NCBI GenBank assembly: GCA_002392525.1 | Contig: DGHE01000026.1 | Span: 1-7,308 of the forward strand | DNA from: Bacteroidales bacterium UBA3856 | GTDB lineage: Bacteria; Bacteroidota; Bacteroidia; Bacteroidales; UBA932 | Direction: 5' to 3' | DNA: 7,308 bases | Part shown: positions 1 to 6,302 of the stretch, in pieces | How positions within the stretch are numbered: position 1 is the first letter of the stretch | Layout of the letters: every line of letters begins with the position of its first letter | Position numbers and translations under genes: made by a program | The notes under the pieces: generated by a model | Told to the model about the DNA's origin: nothing | The model's database searches: none | The model's input: the letters and a program-made list of their open reading frames with translations, nothing else

Positions 1-578
1 CGGTGTGTATGGCTCTTGACGGTCTTGTTAAGGTAATTGGGCGTAACCTTAAGGATACCAGCGTAGTCGGATACATTGAGCGGGGCCTTTCCGTGCTCGA
101 ACACCAGCTGCAGGAACTTCTCCGGAATGACAGCCACATGGCTTCCGCTGCGAAGCTGTCCCAGCACAAGGTCGATGCCGCTCTGCAGGAAAGCCTTGTC
201 TTTGTCTGCGCAGGCGGTGACCATGCGATTGAAAAGTGCCCCCATGAAGACGGCGTCGTCGAACCAGAAGCTCTGGAGCAGCGGCTTGTCCATGCGAAGC
301 GCAGGGTGAGTGGCGTCTTTCAGTGCATCCAGGGTGAATCGGCCGTCAAATCCCGTGCAATCCTTGAAATGCCGGATGAGGATGCTGCGGTTCTCGGGAA
401 CGAGCAGCAGCTGGCCGGGGCCGATAAGGATGTTGTGGCCGTCCACCTCTACCAGGATTTCTCCTTCCATGAGATAGGCGAATGTGTAGAAGGGAAAGCA
501 ATACGGTGCGCTCGTGGAAAGAGGGTCGGCCCCTCCTTCATTGCTGATGGCATGAACGTAAATTCCTGTATTTCTCAT
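1..578 (-). CDS. AraC-family transcriptional regulator, partial (C-terminus beyond window)
   Basis: This frame is open from an ATG at 578-576 to the left edge and gives 192 codons. Residues about 25-85 look like the N-terminal cupin-type sensor domain of AraC regulators, with a beta-strand-rich segment (GEILVEVDGHNILIGPGQ at 39-56, then LLLVPENRS). Residues 168-190 (LNVSDYAGILKVTPNYLNKTV) match the first helix-turn-helix of the AraC DNA-binding domain, where the usual pattern is a short helix, a turn, then T-x-x-Y-L-x-x-x-x-K. The second helix-turn-helix lies outside the window, so integrity cannot be judged. The start is 5 bases after the stop of the DUF5686 gene, so it is probably the last or a late gene of the leftward operon. 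The ligand is unknown. Control of this operon, including its own expression, is an inference from position. The family call is firm; the target is not. Confidence 0.88.
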   Translation of the reverse strand, partial: MRNTGIYVHAISNEGGADPLSTSAPYCFPFYTFAYLMEGEILVEVDGHNILIGPGQLLLVPENRSILIRHFKDCTGFDGRFTLDALKDATHPALRMDKPLLQSFWFDDAVFMGALFNRMVTACADKDKAFLQSGIDLVLGQLRSGSHVAVIPEKFLQLVFEHGKAPLNVSDYAGILKVTPNYLNKTVKSHTH

Positions 579-583
579 AGGCT

Positions 584-2815
584 TTAAAATGATAGTTCCA
601 ATCCGACATTGACGCTGAAGTTCTTACTGCGCTGCTCCTGGCGCTGCGTCAGGCGCCAGAAGAAGTCTACCCGCAGTATCTGCAGGATATTGGAGATGCC
701 GATACCGGCCTCCACATAAGGAATATTGAGGTTTTTGGTTTCCTGAAGCGTGTTGAGCCTGTTTTGCTCGGTGAGGTCTCCCCACGCAAAACGCACGGAA
801 GCAACCTCCCGCAGGTCCAGCTGCTTGATGAGGGGAATCTTTCCCAGGAAGAAGCCTCCGAAATTGTGCTCGTAATAGCCCTCCAGCCAGCGGTCCGACG
901 CAAACTCGTACGCGTCCATGCAGGAGAAGGCCGTCTTGTCCGTATAGTAGGTGGTATTTCCCTTGTGCAGCTTGAGCAGGGTGTGCGGAACGCTGCCCCA
1001 GATGATGCCGCCGTTGATATTGAGGTCTCCGTAGCCGATGGCCGTAGACGGGAAGCGCCAGCGTAGGGCGGCGTAGGTGCGGACATAGCTGATGTCTCCC
1101 TCCGTAATGCCCTTGAAGGCCCCGGAAACACCCAGAAGCAGCACCGGATACTGGGAGTACAGGTAGGTTTTCTTGAAATAGCCGCGGCCCACCCGCTCGT
1201 CGATGGAAAGGCGCAGGGCGGCGCTGAGCTGGTGCACGGCCATGCTCTCCATCACCGCGTGCGTGCCGTCTACCGAGTAGATGGGAACGGTGGGATTGCT
1301 CCACATGCGCTGGCTGGTCCACTGGAGCTCTGCGTTGAAGGACGGGTTGAACTCGTGCTGATACAGGATGTCGGCGGTGCGCACGAACGTCTGCTTGTTG
1401 CCGTCGGAGCGCATGAGAATGGAAGAGAACATATTGGGGGCCGAGAAGACGCCGCTGCCGCTTCCCAGCCACTCGTAGTCTTCCTTGTAAGTGACCGTGA
1501 GCTTTCGGGTGAGTTCCCGGCCGATCATCCACTCCACCCGTGCCTGTCCCTTGGGCTTCTTGTCCTTGAAGCCATAGGCCAGATAGCCTCCCAGGCGCAC
1601 CTTGGTCGAGAACGTATGCCGTGTACGCCCGCCCAGCGACACGCGGAAGCCCTCCATCTGGTTGCTGGAGAACGTGCGGGCCCAGCGTCCCAGTTCCACC
1701 TTGCCGCCCGGCAGCTGCACATAACCGCTGATGAGCGTATAAAGGATGCCGTAGGTCCATTTGTAGAAGCGCCCGTTCTGGATGCGGTCTACCATGTTGT
1801 AGATGCCCTGCTCGCGAAGGGACAGGGGATAGGGCCGCACGGAGCGCCAGTAGCGTTCGTCTCCCTGGATGGTCTTGCTGCGGATGACATCACCCCCGGC
1901 CGCCAGCCGCTCCTTGTCCGGGAGCGTCCCGAACTCCGGCAGGCTGTAATGCATGCTGCGGCGCACGAGAAACGCGATGAGCCGGGAGTCGTTGGCGTGC
2001 GTGACGGAAAGGTCAATGTCCAGGTTCTCAGAGGCATAGAACCATTTTCCTCCCACGCGCCGGTATTTGGCGTCAATGTCAAAGCGGCGGATCCAGTTGA
2101 CGTCGGACTTGGCCGACAGGCTGGCGCGCACGCTGCGGATGCCGAAGTCCTCCGCGTCTATCCACATTTCTCCGTCCAGAACGGGCGAGGTGACCAGCTT
2201 CTTGGGGTGAAAACGCAGCACATAGGTCTTGTGCCCTTCCACCTGCAGGCTGTCTACCAGGAAGTAGTTATAAAGAACCTGCGAGGACGCAACGGCCGGA
2301 TTGGGCAGGGACAGGTTGTAAATGCTGATGGAAGGCTTGTAAAAGCTGGTCTTGAGGATGTAGGAGCCGGTAAACTGCTGCAGTGCGTTCCCGGCGTCTA
2401 TCCCCGAGATGCGGCTGGCCTGCATCTCTTCCCGGTTGAAGGAAGGGCTCTGGCTGTGGTAAAGCTCGCTGATGCTTTCCGAGAACAGGGCGGGGACATA
2501 GGTGTTGCCGGAAGAGGTATCGGCATATTCCATCACAAATCCCAGCGGTCCGTGGAGGATGCCGTCTTCCAGCATGCGTTCCATGTTGTCCACGTCCAGC
2601 TCAATCTTGGTGTACACGCGGGAGCGCCAGTCCTCGGCATTGTCGGGGTCGTTGGCGGCAAGGCTCCGGTCCAGTTTTTTCAGGAAAGCGCGGATGTAGC
2701 TGTCATCGGCCCGGACGACGGCTGCGTCCAGCGTGTCGGGCTCAAAAACCTGTGCCCCCGCCGGAAGCAGCGTGGCCAAAAACAGGAAAACGATGAGCCC
2801 CCACCTTTTGAACAT
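584..2815 (-). CDS. DUF5686 family outer-membrane beta-barrel protein
   Basis: A 743-residue protein begins with a signal peptide (MFKRWGLIVFLFLATLLPAGA, likely cleaved before Q22; no lipobox cysteine). Residues about 38-80 resemble the DUF5686 opening (repeated-helix segment, then a W/Y-x-K segment), and 180-265 carry the typical stretch with LYNYFLVDS, YVLRFHPK, GEMWIDAEDFGIRSV and NWIRRF. From about 350 onward the chain is alternating, aromatic-rich beta-strand sequence (for example MEGFRVSLGGRTRHTF and LRLSIDERVGRGYFKKTYL), and it ends in the terminal phenylalanine LELSF typical of outer-membrane barrels. Many DUF5686 proteins also carry an N-terminal carboxypeptidase-regulatory-like beta-sandwich; none is visible here. 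The molecular function of the family is not established, so only an outer-membrane role can be stated. It follows the reductase gene by 24 bases and precedes the AraC gene by 5. Confidence 0.88.
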   Translation of the reverse strand: MFKRWGLIVFLFLATLLPAGAQVFEPDTLDAAVVRADDSYIRAFLKKLDRSLAANDPDNAEDWRSRVYTKIELDVDNMERMLEDGILHGPLGFVMEYADTSSGNTYVPALFSESISELYHSQSPSFNREEMQASRISGIDAGNALQQFTGSYILKTSFYKPSISIYNLSLPNPAVASSQVLYNYFLVDSLQVEGHKTYVLRFHPKKLVTSPVLDGEMWIDAEDFGIRSVRASLSAKSDVNWIRRFDIDAKYRRVGGKWFYASENLDIDLSVTHANDSRLIAFLVRRSMHYSLPEFGTLPDKERLAAGGDVIRSKTIQGDERYWRSVRPYPLSLREQGIYNMVDRIQNGRFYKWTYGILYTLISGYVQLPGGKVELGRWARTFSSNQMEGFRVSLGGRTRHTFSTKVRLGGYLAYGFKDKKPKGQARVEWMIGRELTRKLTVTYKEDYEWLGSGSGVFSAPNMFSSILMRSDGNKQTFVRTADILYQHEFNPSFNAELQWTSQRMWSNPTVPIYSVDGTHAVMESMAVHQLSAALRLSIDERVGRGYFKKTYLYSQYPVLLLGVSGAFKGITEGDISYVRTYAALRWRFPSTAIGYGDLNINGGIIWGSVPHTLLKLHKGNTTYYTDKTAFSCMDAYEFASDRWLEGYYEHNFGGFFLGKIPLIKQLDLREVASVRFAWGDLTEQNRLNTLQETKNLNIPYVEAGIGISNILQILRVDFFWRLTQRQEQRSKNFSVNVGLELSF

Positions 2816-2820
2816 AGAAC

Positions 2821-2852
2821 CAAAGGTAGGGTAAATTTGTTAATTATACAAG
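2821..2852 (-). promoter_or_regulatory. Possible internal promoter before the DUF5686 gene
   Basis: In the 24-base gap after the reductase gene, the minus strand reads TACCTTTG (2828-2821), an exact TAnnTTTG match. CTTG lies 20 bases upstream (2852-2849), a reasonable -33 element. The predicted start of transcription would fall almost on the ATG at 2815, giving a leaderless or near-leaderless mRNA, so this may be chance. If real, it would let the DUF5686 and AraC genes be expressed apart from the lipid genes. Confidence 0.35.
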
Positions 2853-3652
2853 AGGTTTACCAGCTTGAGGCGCCATTTCACAGGACAAATGCGGACAACG
2901 AATCCGATGAGCCCGTAATCGATGCGCGGAATCACCCTTGCGCGCATGTGTCGCCGCTGAAGCTGGCGCAGGATGCTGCGGCCGATGACGGCAGGCGACA
3001 TTCCTCCCAGCTCGTCCTTTTCAATCTTGGCGAGGTTCTTTTTCATCTTGCCGGCGTAGGGAGAATCGGGCGTCTTGGCCGCCTCGTTGAGTTTGCGGGC
3101 CGATGTGAAGCCCGTGGCAACGTCTCCCGGGAGGACGCAGCAGCACTCGATCCCGCTGCCGTCCAGTTCCATGGCGAGACCCTCGGTGAGGAACAGGAGC
3201 GCCGCCTTGGCGCTGGAGTAGAACACCTGGTAGGGCAGGGGCAGGATGCCCATGACGGACGACACCGTGACGATGCGTCCAAAGCCCTGGCGCCGGAAAA
3301 CGGGCAGGCATGCCTCGATGGTTCGCAGCGAGCCGTAAAACGTGGTTTCGAACTGGTTACGGGCTTCCTCCTCAAGCGTTCCTTCAACCGGACCGTAGAT
3401 GCCGTTGCCGGCATTGCAGATAACGGCGTCCAGGCGGCCTTCGCGGGAAAGGATATCGGCCACGACGCTTTCGATGACGGCGGCGTCGTTCACGTCCAGC
3501 TTCACGGGGACGATGCCCTCCTGCGGCTCGTCAATGGTTCCGCGGCGGCTGCCGGCATACACTTTCATGCCGGCCGATGCCAGCAGATGGGCGGTGGCGG
3601 CTCCAATGCCGCTGCTGCCTCCGGTAAGGAGGACCACTTTTACTTTTTCCAT
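2840..3652 (-). CDS. Short-chain dehydrogenase/reductase (classical SDR)
   Basis: A 270-residue NAD(P)-dependent oxidoreductase of the classical SDR type, predicted cytosolic or membrane-associated. The Rossmann cofactor motif TGGSSGIG is at residues 10-17. The basic pair in GSRR (R36-R37) after the second strand favours NADPH. LDV is at 52-54, the NAG motif at 80-82 (CNAG), the catalytic serine S132 in VSSVMG, and YSSAK at 145-149 supplies the catalytic Tyr and Lys. PGDVATGF (around 175-182) is the PG-loop. The asparagine often found in the fourth catalytic position (family pattern N-x-x-G before S) appears to be Thr104 in ETTFYGS. The start ATG overlaps the last 13 bases of the acyltransferase gene, which indicates translational coupling. 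The substrate is unknown. A ketoacyl or keto-lipid intermediate would fit the neighbours but is inference only. Confidence 0.9.
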   Translation of the reverse strand: MEKVKVVLLTGGSSGIGAATAHLLASAGMKVYAGSRRGTIDEPQEGIVPVKLDVNDAAVIESVVADILSREGRLDAVICNAGNGIYGPVEGTLEEEARNQFETTFYGSLRTIEACLPVFRRQGFGRIVTVSSVMGILPLPYQVFYSSAKAALLFLTEGLAMELDGSGIECCCVLPGDVATGFTSARKLNEAAKTPDSPYAGKMKKNLAKIEKDELGGMSPAVIGRSILRQLQRRHMRARVIPRIDYGLIGFVVRICPVKWRLKLVNLLYN

Positions 3653-4503
3653 AACTCAGAACGTAAGGTGAAGGATTCGGGCAGGGGCATGTCGTAGACG
3701 CTGGAGCGGAGAAACGCCTTGAAGTCTGCGTCGGAAACGGCATCCTGCTGTGCTGTACTGATGGTTTCGCCGATGCCTACGCGCGGATGCGTGCCCTTCT
3801 TGTTGAACAGTTCGTGGAACAGCCGCACAAAGCGGATGCGGTAATCGAGGAGCCCCAGCGCGTAGTAGAAGCGGGAGTTGCGGTCGAAAAAGCGGACGGG
3901 CACGATGGGAACGTGCGCCTTGCGGATGAGACGGATGGCGGCGTCCTGCCAGTCGCGTTCGCTGAGCGTCCAACCTTCCCGCGGTTTGACATCGGCCACC
4001 GCCCCCGAAGGGAAAACGGCGAGCGGCTCTCCGCTGCGCAGCTGCAGGAGGGCGTTCTTGACGCCGTTGATGCTGGTGGCCGTTGTGCCGCTGCTGGCAT
4101 TGGTGACGGGGTTCACGGAGATGAAATTGGGCGCGAGGCCCCAGATCCACATGAGCATTTCGTTCACCATGACCTTGGTGCCCGGGCGCTGATGGCCCAG
4201 GAGGTCTACGAGACAGATGCCGTCCAGGTGCCCGTAAATATGGTTTGCGATGACGATGAAGGGGCCCTCGGGGAGGGCCTCCAGGCGTTCGGGATGGCCG
4301 ATGCGGAAATCCACGCCAAGCCCTTCAAGCAGGGCGGTGGCAAAGGCCGGACCGGGGGCGATGCCCTGGTCTTCCACCCACTGGTGGATGTCGTTGACAT
4401 GGTCTATGCCGGTGAGTTTCAGGCCCAGCTTCAGCAAAAGCTTACCCCGTTTTCCTTTGAAAACAGGGGAGAGCCGGGTTGCGTTTTCGGGGGTAATGAC
4501 CAT
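3640..4503 (-). CDS. glsA: GlsA-like O-acyltransferase (PlsC/LPLAT superfamily)
   Basis: A 287-residue acyltransferase of the lysophospholipid acyltransferase superfamily, in the 'putative hemolysin' branch that includes the glycine-lipid O-acyltransferase GlsA and OlsA-like enzymes. The catalytic block is NHIYGHLDG at residues 87-95, spaced H88-x5-D94, as in the NHPxGGLDG type of this branch and unlike the H-x4-D of classical PlsC. FPSGAVA at 164-170 is the glycerol-phosphate/acceptor motif, and VPIVPVRF at 198-205 is the final conserved strand. In the GlsB/GlsA pathway this enzyme esterifies a fatty acyl group, presumably from acyl-ACP, to the 3-hydroxyl of an N-acylated amino acid at the inner membrane. 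ATG directly abuts the stop of the phosphatidyltransferase gene, and the gene overlaps the reductase start by 13 bases. A conventional lysophosphatidate acyltransferase is the main alternative. The superfamily is certain; the glsA assignment rests on branch and context. Confidence 0.8.
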   Translation of the reverse strand: MVITPENATRLSPVFKGKRGKLLLKLGLKLTGIDHVNDIHQWVEDQGIAPGPAFATALLEGLGVDFRIGHPERLEALPEGPFIVIANHIYGHLDGICLVDLLGHQRPGTKVMVNEMLMWIWGLAPNFISVNPVTNASSGTTATSINGVKNALLQLRSGEPLAVFPSGAVADVKPREGWTLSERDWQDAAIRLIRKAHVPIVPVRFFDRNSRFYYALGLLDYRIRFVRLFHELFNKKGTHPRVGIGETISTAQQDAVSDADFKAFLRSSVYDMPLPESFTLRSELWKK

Positions 4504-5211
4504 CTATTTCTGGTTCTTGGGAGGGTCTATTTTCGCAAAGTATTTGGCATCCTGGAAGAAGCCGCGCAGCCAGAAGAAGATGATGAGGAGGGCGGCGGCT
4601 ACGGCGATGTAGTCGAAGATGCCGATCATGAAGTTGTTGTGGAACAGCGTCATGGGCTTTTTCCACTCGGAGAGCCAGGGGATGTAGATGAAGCAGATGT
4701 TGGTGATTACCAGCAGGAGCCGGAATTCCGTGGGGCCCAGGCCGCTGTAAGTGAGCCGCATCTCTCCCTTGAGGTGACAGTCAATATATACGTACACGCT
4801 GAGCATGAGGTAGGCCACCAGGGCGAACATGGCAAAGCTCATGTTTACGAGCGGACTTACGCCCACGCTGATGAACATGATGGTCTCGTTGATGACGTCT
4901 ACGTTATGGTCGATGAAAAAACCGTAGATCTTGCGCTGGGTGCCCCTCACGCGGGCCAGCGAGCCGTCCAGGGAGTCTCCGAACCAGTTGATGAACAGTC
5001 CAAGGCAGGAGAGCCAAAGCCAGCGAAGATCCAGGTTGGAAAGGGAGTAGCCGGCTGCCATGACCAGGGCACCCGTGAAGCCCACGAACGTGAGCATGTC
5101 GGAGGTGACCCAGGCGGGCATGCGCTCTGCCAGGTAAACCAGAATCTTTTTCTCGTATGGATTGAGGATTGAAGTTTGTATCCTCTTTGCCTGTTTCTTT
5201 TCTTCGTTCAT
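4504..5211 (-). CDS. CDP-alcohol phosphatidyltransferase family membrane enzyme
   Basis: A 235-residue integral membrane protein. It carries the complete family signature D-x2-D-G-x2-A-R-x9-G-x3-D-x3-D, read as D79, D82-G83, A86-R87, G97, D101 and D105. All metal-binding aspartates are intact and an active enzyme is expected. These enzymes move a phosphatidyl (or other phospho-alcohol) group from a CDP-linked donor to an alcohol acceptor in the membrane. Hydrophobic segments at about 38-58, 62-78, 108-126, 128-143, 163-180 and 194-216 give roughly six helices. GLGPTEFRLL at 157-166 is a further conserved-looking stretch that I cannot assign to a substrate subgroup. The gene starts 26 bases after the N-acyltransferase stop, and its TAG stop is followed at once by the ATG of the GlsA-like gene. 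The acceptor is unknown: phosphatidylserine, phosphatidylglycerol-phosphate or inositol-type synthases are alternatives, and context points to an aminolipid. Confidence 0.9.
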   Translation of the reverse strand: MNEEKKQAKRIQTSILNPYEKKILVYLAERMPAWVTSDMLTFVGFTGALVMAAGYSLSNLDLRWLWLSCLGLFINWFGDSLDGSLARVRGTQRKIYGFFIDHNVDVINETIMFISVGVSPLVNMSFAMFALVAYLMLSVYVYIDCHLKGEMRLTYSGLGPTEFRLLLVITNICFIYIPWLSEWKKPMTLFHNNFMIGIFDYIAVAAALLIIFFWLRGFFQDAKYFAKIDPPKNQK

Positions 5212-5237
5212 AGTAAATGGGTTTAAGTATTAATACA

Positions 5238-6218
5238 TTATTTTCTTTGCAGTCGTTTGAGAAGCTTCCGGATGCTTTGCCAGCCCTGCTGGAGGAAGGT
5301 GTCGGAGTGGCGCTTGCGCTTTTCCGGATACATGTCCATGAAGGTGACGAGGATGCCGGAGTCGTAGACGTCTCCGAATTCGTCATTGATGCCGGTACCA
5401 AAGTAAATCATGGAGGGGGAGAGGTTCATGTACGTATTTACCAGCGGGGGAATGGAAACCCCGTGCTTCTGGACTTCTGCCTTGAGTACGCGGTAGCCCT
5501 CCTTGAAATCCAGTCCTTTGAACAGGCGGTAGTAGCGGCGGCGCGTCTTTCGCTCCACTTTTACCTCCTTGCGGATTTTCAGGAGCCGGTGTCCCTTGCC
5601 AAAGTACTTTTTAAGGAAACACATGATGAGTTCGCGGGCTTCGTCGGGGTATTCGGTATAGATAGTGGCCTTGCCGAAGAAGTATTTGATGCGCTTTTTA
5701 TAGAGAATGCCGATGGCTGCGATTCCGTCAAAGAGGTTGTCCAGCGCATAGAGGCTCTTGGCGCCGGCTTTGGAACTCTGGTACTCCACCGAGACGAAAC
5801 TGCGGCCCAGTTCCAGGGTGAGGGGCAGGTACTGCCGGATGAACTTCTTGGTGAACTCGAACATGTGCGACGAGGTAAGGATGGGCTGTCCTTCGCGGTC
5901 AAAGACCGCTTTGTCGCAGATGCAGAAACGGTATCCGCCGATGATTTCCTGCGCCTCCGGGTCCCACAGCACCAGTTGTTTGTAGCCATAGGCAGGATCT
6001 GTGTCAAACTCGTCTATGTCCAGGGATTTCCCGGTGCCGCCGCCGTCGTTCCGGAAGGCGATTTCCCGCAAACGGCCAATTTCACGGATGACGTTGACGG
6101 ACTCTGCGCCTACTACGTAGAGCTCGTTTCCGGCGCGGTTGGTGGTTCTGAGGAGAGTGTCCGGAGTAAGTTCCGTAAGGAGCGCTTCTCTCGAGACAGG
6201 TTCTATGATTGGTTCCAT
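5238..6218 (-). CDS. glsB: GlsB-like N-acyltransferase (GNAT fold, 'putative hemolysin')
   Basis: A 326-residue protein of the GNAT-related acyltransferase group annotated as putative hemolysin, which includes OlsB-type and GlsB (commendamide/glycine lipid) N-acyltransferases. Seen are the conserved block REIAFRNDGGGTG with D67-x-D69-x-x-D72 (about 51-72), strand IIGGYRFCI (92-100), ELGRSFV (136-142, the usual acyl-donor-binding strand), and a C-terminal region with IPPLVNTYMNLSPSM and FGDVYDSGILVTF (about 256-293) shared by Bacteroidota members. In Bacteroides, GlsB transfers a 3-hydroxyacyl group from acyl carrier protein to the amine of glycine. The acceptor here is not provable from sequence. 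The start was set at the ATG at 6218-6216 because the upstream in-frame ATG at 6269 would run through the predicted promoter and adds a 17-residue stretch with no family resemblance. It is the first gene of the leftward cluster. Confidence 0.86.
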   Translation of the reverse strand: MEPIIEPVSREALLTELTPDTLLRTTNRAGNELYVVGAESVNVIREIGRLREIAFRNDGGGTGKSLDIDEFDTDPAYGYKQLVLWDPEAQEIIGGYRFCICDKAVFDREGQPILTSSHMFEFTKKFIRQYLPLTLELGRSFVSVEYQSSKAGAKSLYALDNLFDGIAAIGILYKKRIKYFFGKATIYTEYPDEARELIMCFLKKYFGKGHRLLKIRKEVKVERKTRRRYYRLFKGLDFKEGYRVLKAEVQKHGVSIPPLVNTYMNLSPSMIYFGTGINDEFGDVYDSGILVTFMDMYPEKRKRHSDTFLQQGWQSIRKLLKRLQRK

Positions 6219-6238
6219 AAAATACACGTTTGGAAAGG

Positions 6239-6270
6239 CTAAATTAGTCTTATTTTGTGACAAAAGCAAA
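6239..6270 (-). promoter_or_regulatory. Candidate leftward Bacteroidota promoter for the glsB-like operon
   Basis: Read on the minus strand, TTTG at 6270-6267 is followed after 20 bases by TAATTTAG at 6246-6239, one mismatch from the Bacteroidota -7 box TAnnTTTG. Transcription would begin about 15 bases before the ATG at 6218. It overlaps the rightward promoter, so the two may compete. Prediction by pattern only. Confidence 0.45.
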
Positions 6271-6284
6271 AATTTGTATCTTTG
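6254..6284 (+). promoter_or_regulatory. Rightward Bacteroidota promoter for gtrA-like gene and phosphofructokinase
   Basis: TTTG at 6254-6257, a 19-base spacer, and TATCTTTG at 6277-6284 match the Bacteroidota consensus TTTG-N19-TAnnTTTG exactly. Transcription should start near 6291, giving a leader of only about 12 bases before the ATG at 6303. No Shine-Dalgarno sequence is evident, as is usual in this phylum. Confidence 0.75.
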
Positions 6285-6302
6285 TAGACTTTAAGAAAAG
6301 GC

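Noticed and set aside
3..587. Plus-strand open frame of 194 codons at the left edge
   Set aside because: The opposite strand over the same stretch encodes a clear AraC-type cupin plus helix-turn-helix protein; the plus-strand frame has no recognisable domain.
1232..3697. Very long plus-strand open frame (821 codons) opposite the DUF5686 and reductase genes
   Set aside because: It is antisense to two well-recognised genes, its protein has low-complexity His/Val/Gly/Ala-rich content with no family motif, and it crosses the boundary between them. Long antisense frames are expected in GC-rich coding DNA with strong third-position bias.
3787..5172. Plus-strand open frame of 461 codons opposite the acyltransferase and phosphatidyltransferase
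   Set aside because: It is a mirror of two genes with complete catalytic motifs, and its composition (Glu/Asp/His/Val/Gly-rich) is typical of an antisense shadow, with no signal peptide, motif or promoter.
4501..5240. Idea that the phosphatidyltransferase was recently inserted into a gls operon by transfer
   Set aside because: By eye its base and codon use look like the neighbouring genes, and there are no flanking repeats or mobile-element remains, so recent insertion has no sequence support.
6219..6269. Upstream in-frame start giving a 17-residue N-terminal extension to the N-acyltransferase
   Set aside because: The extension overlaps both predicted promoters and would begin upstream of the predicted leftward transcription start; the ATG at 6218 gives a product that starts as expected for the family.
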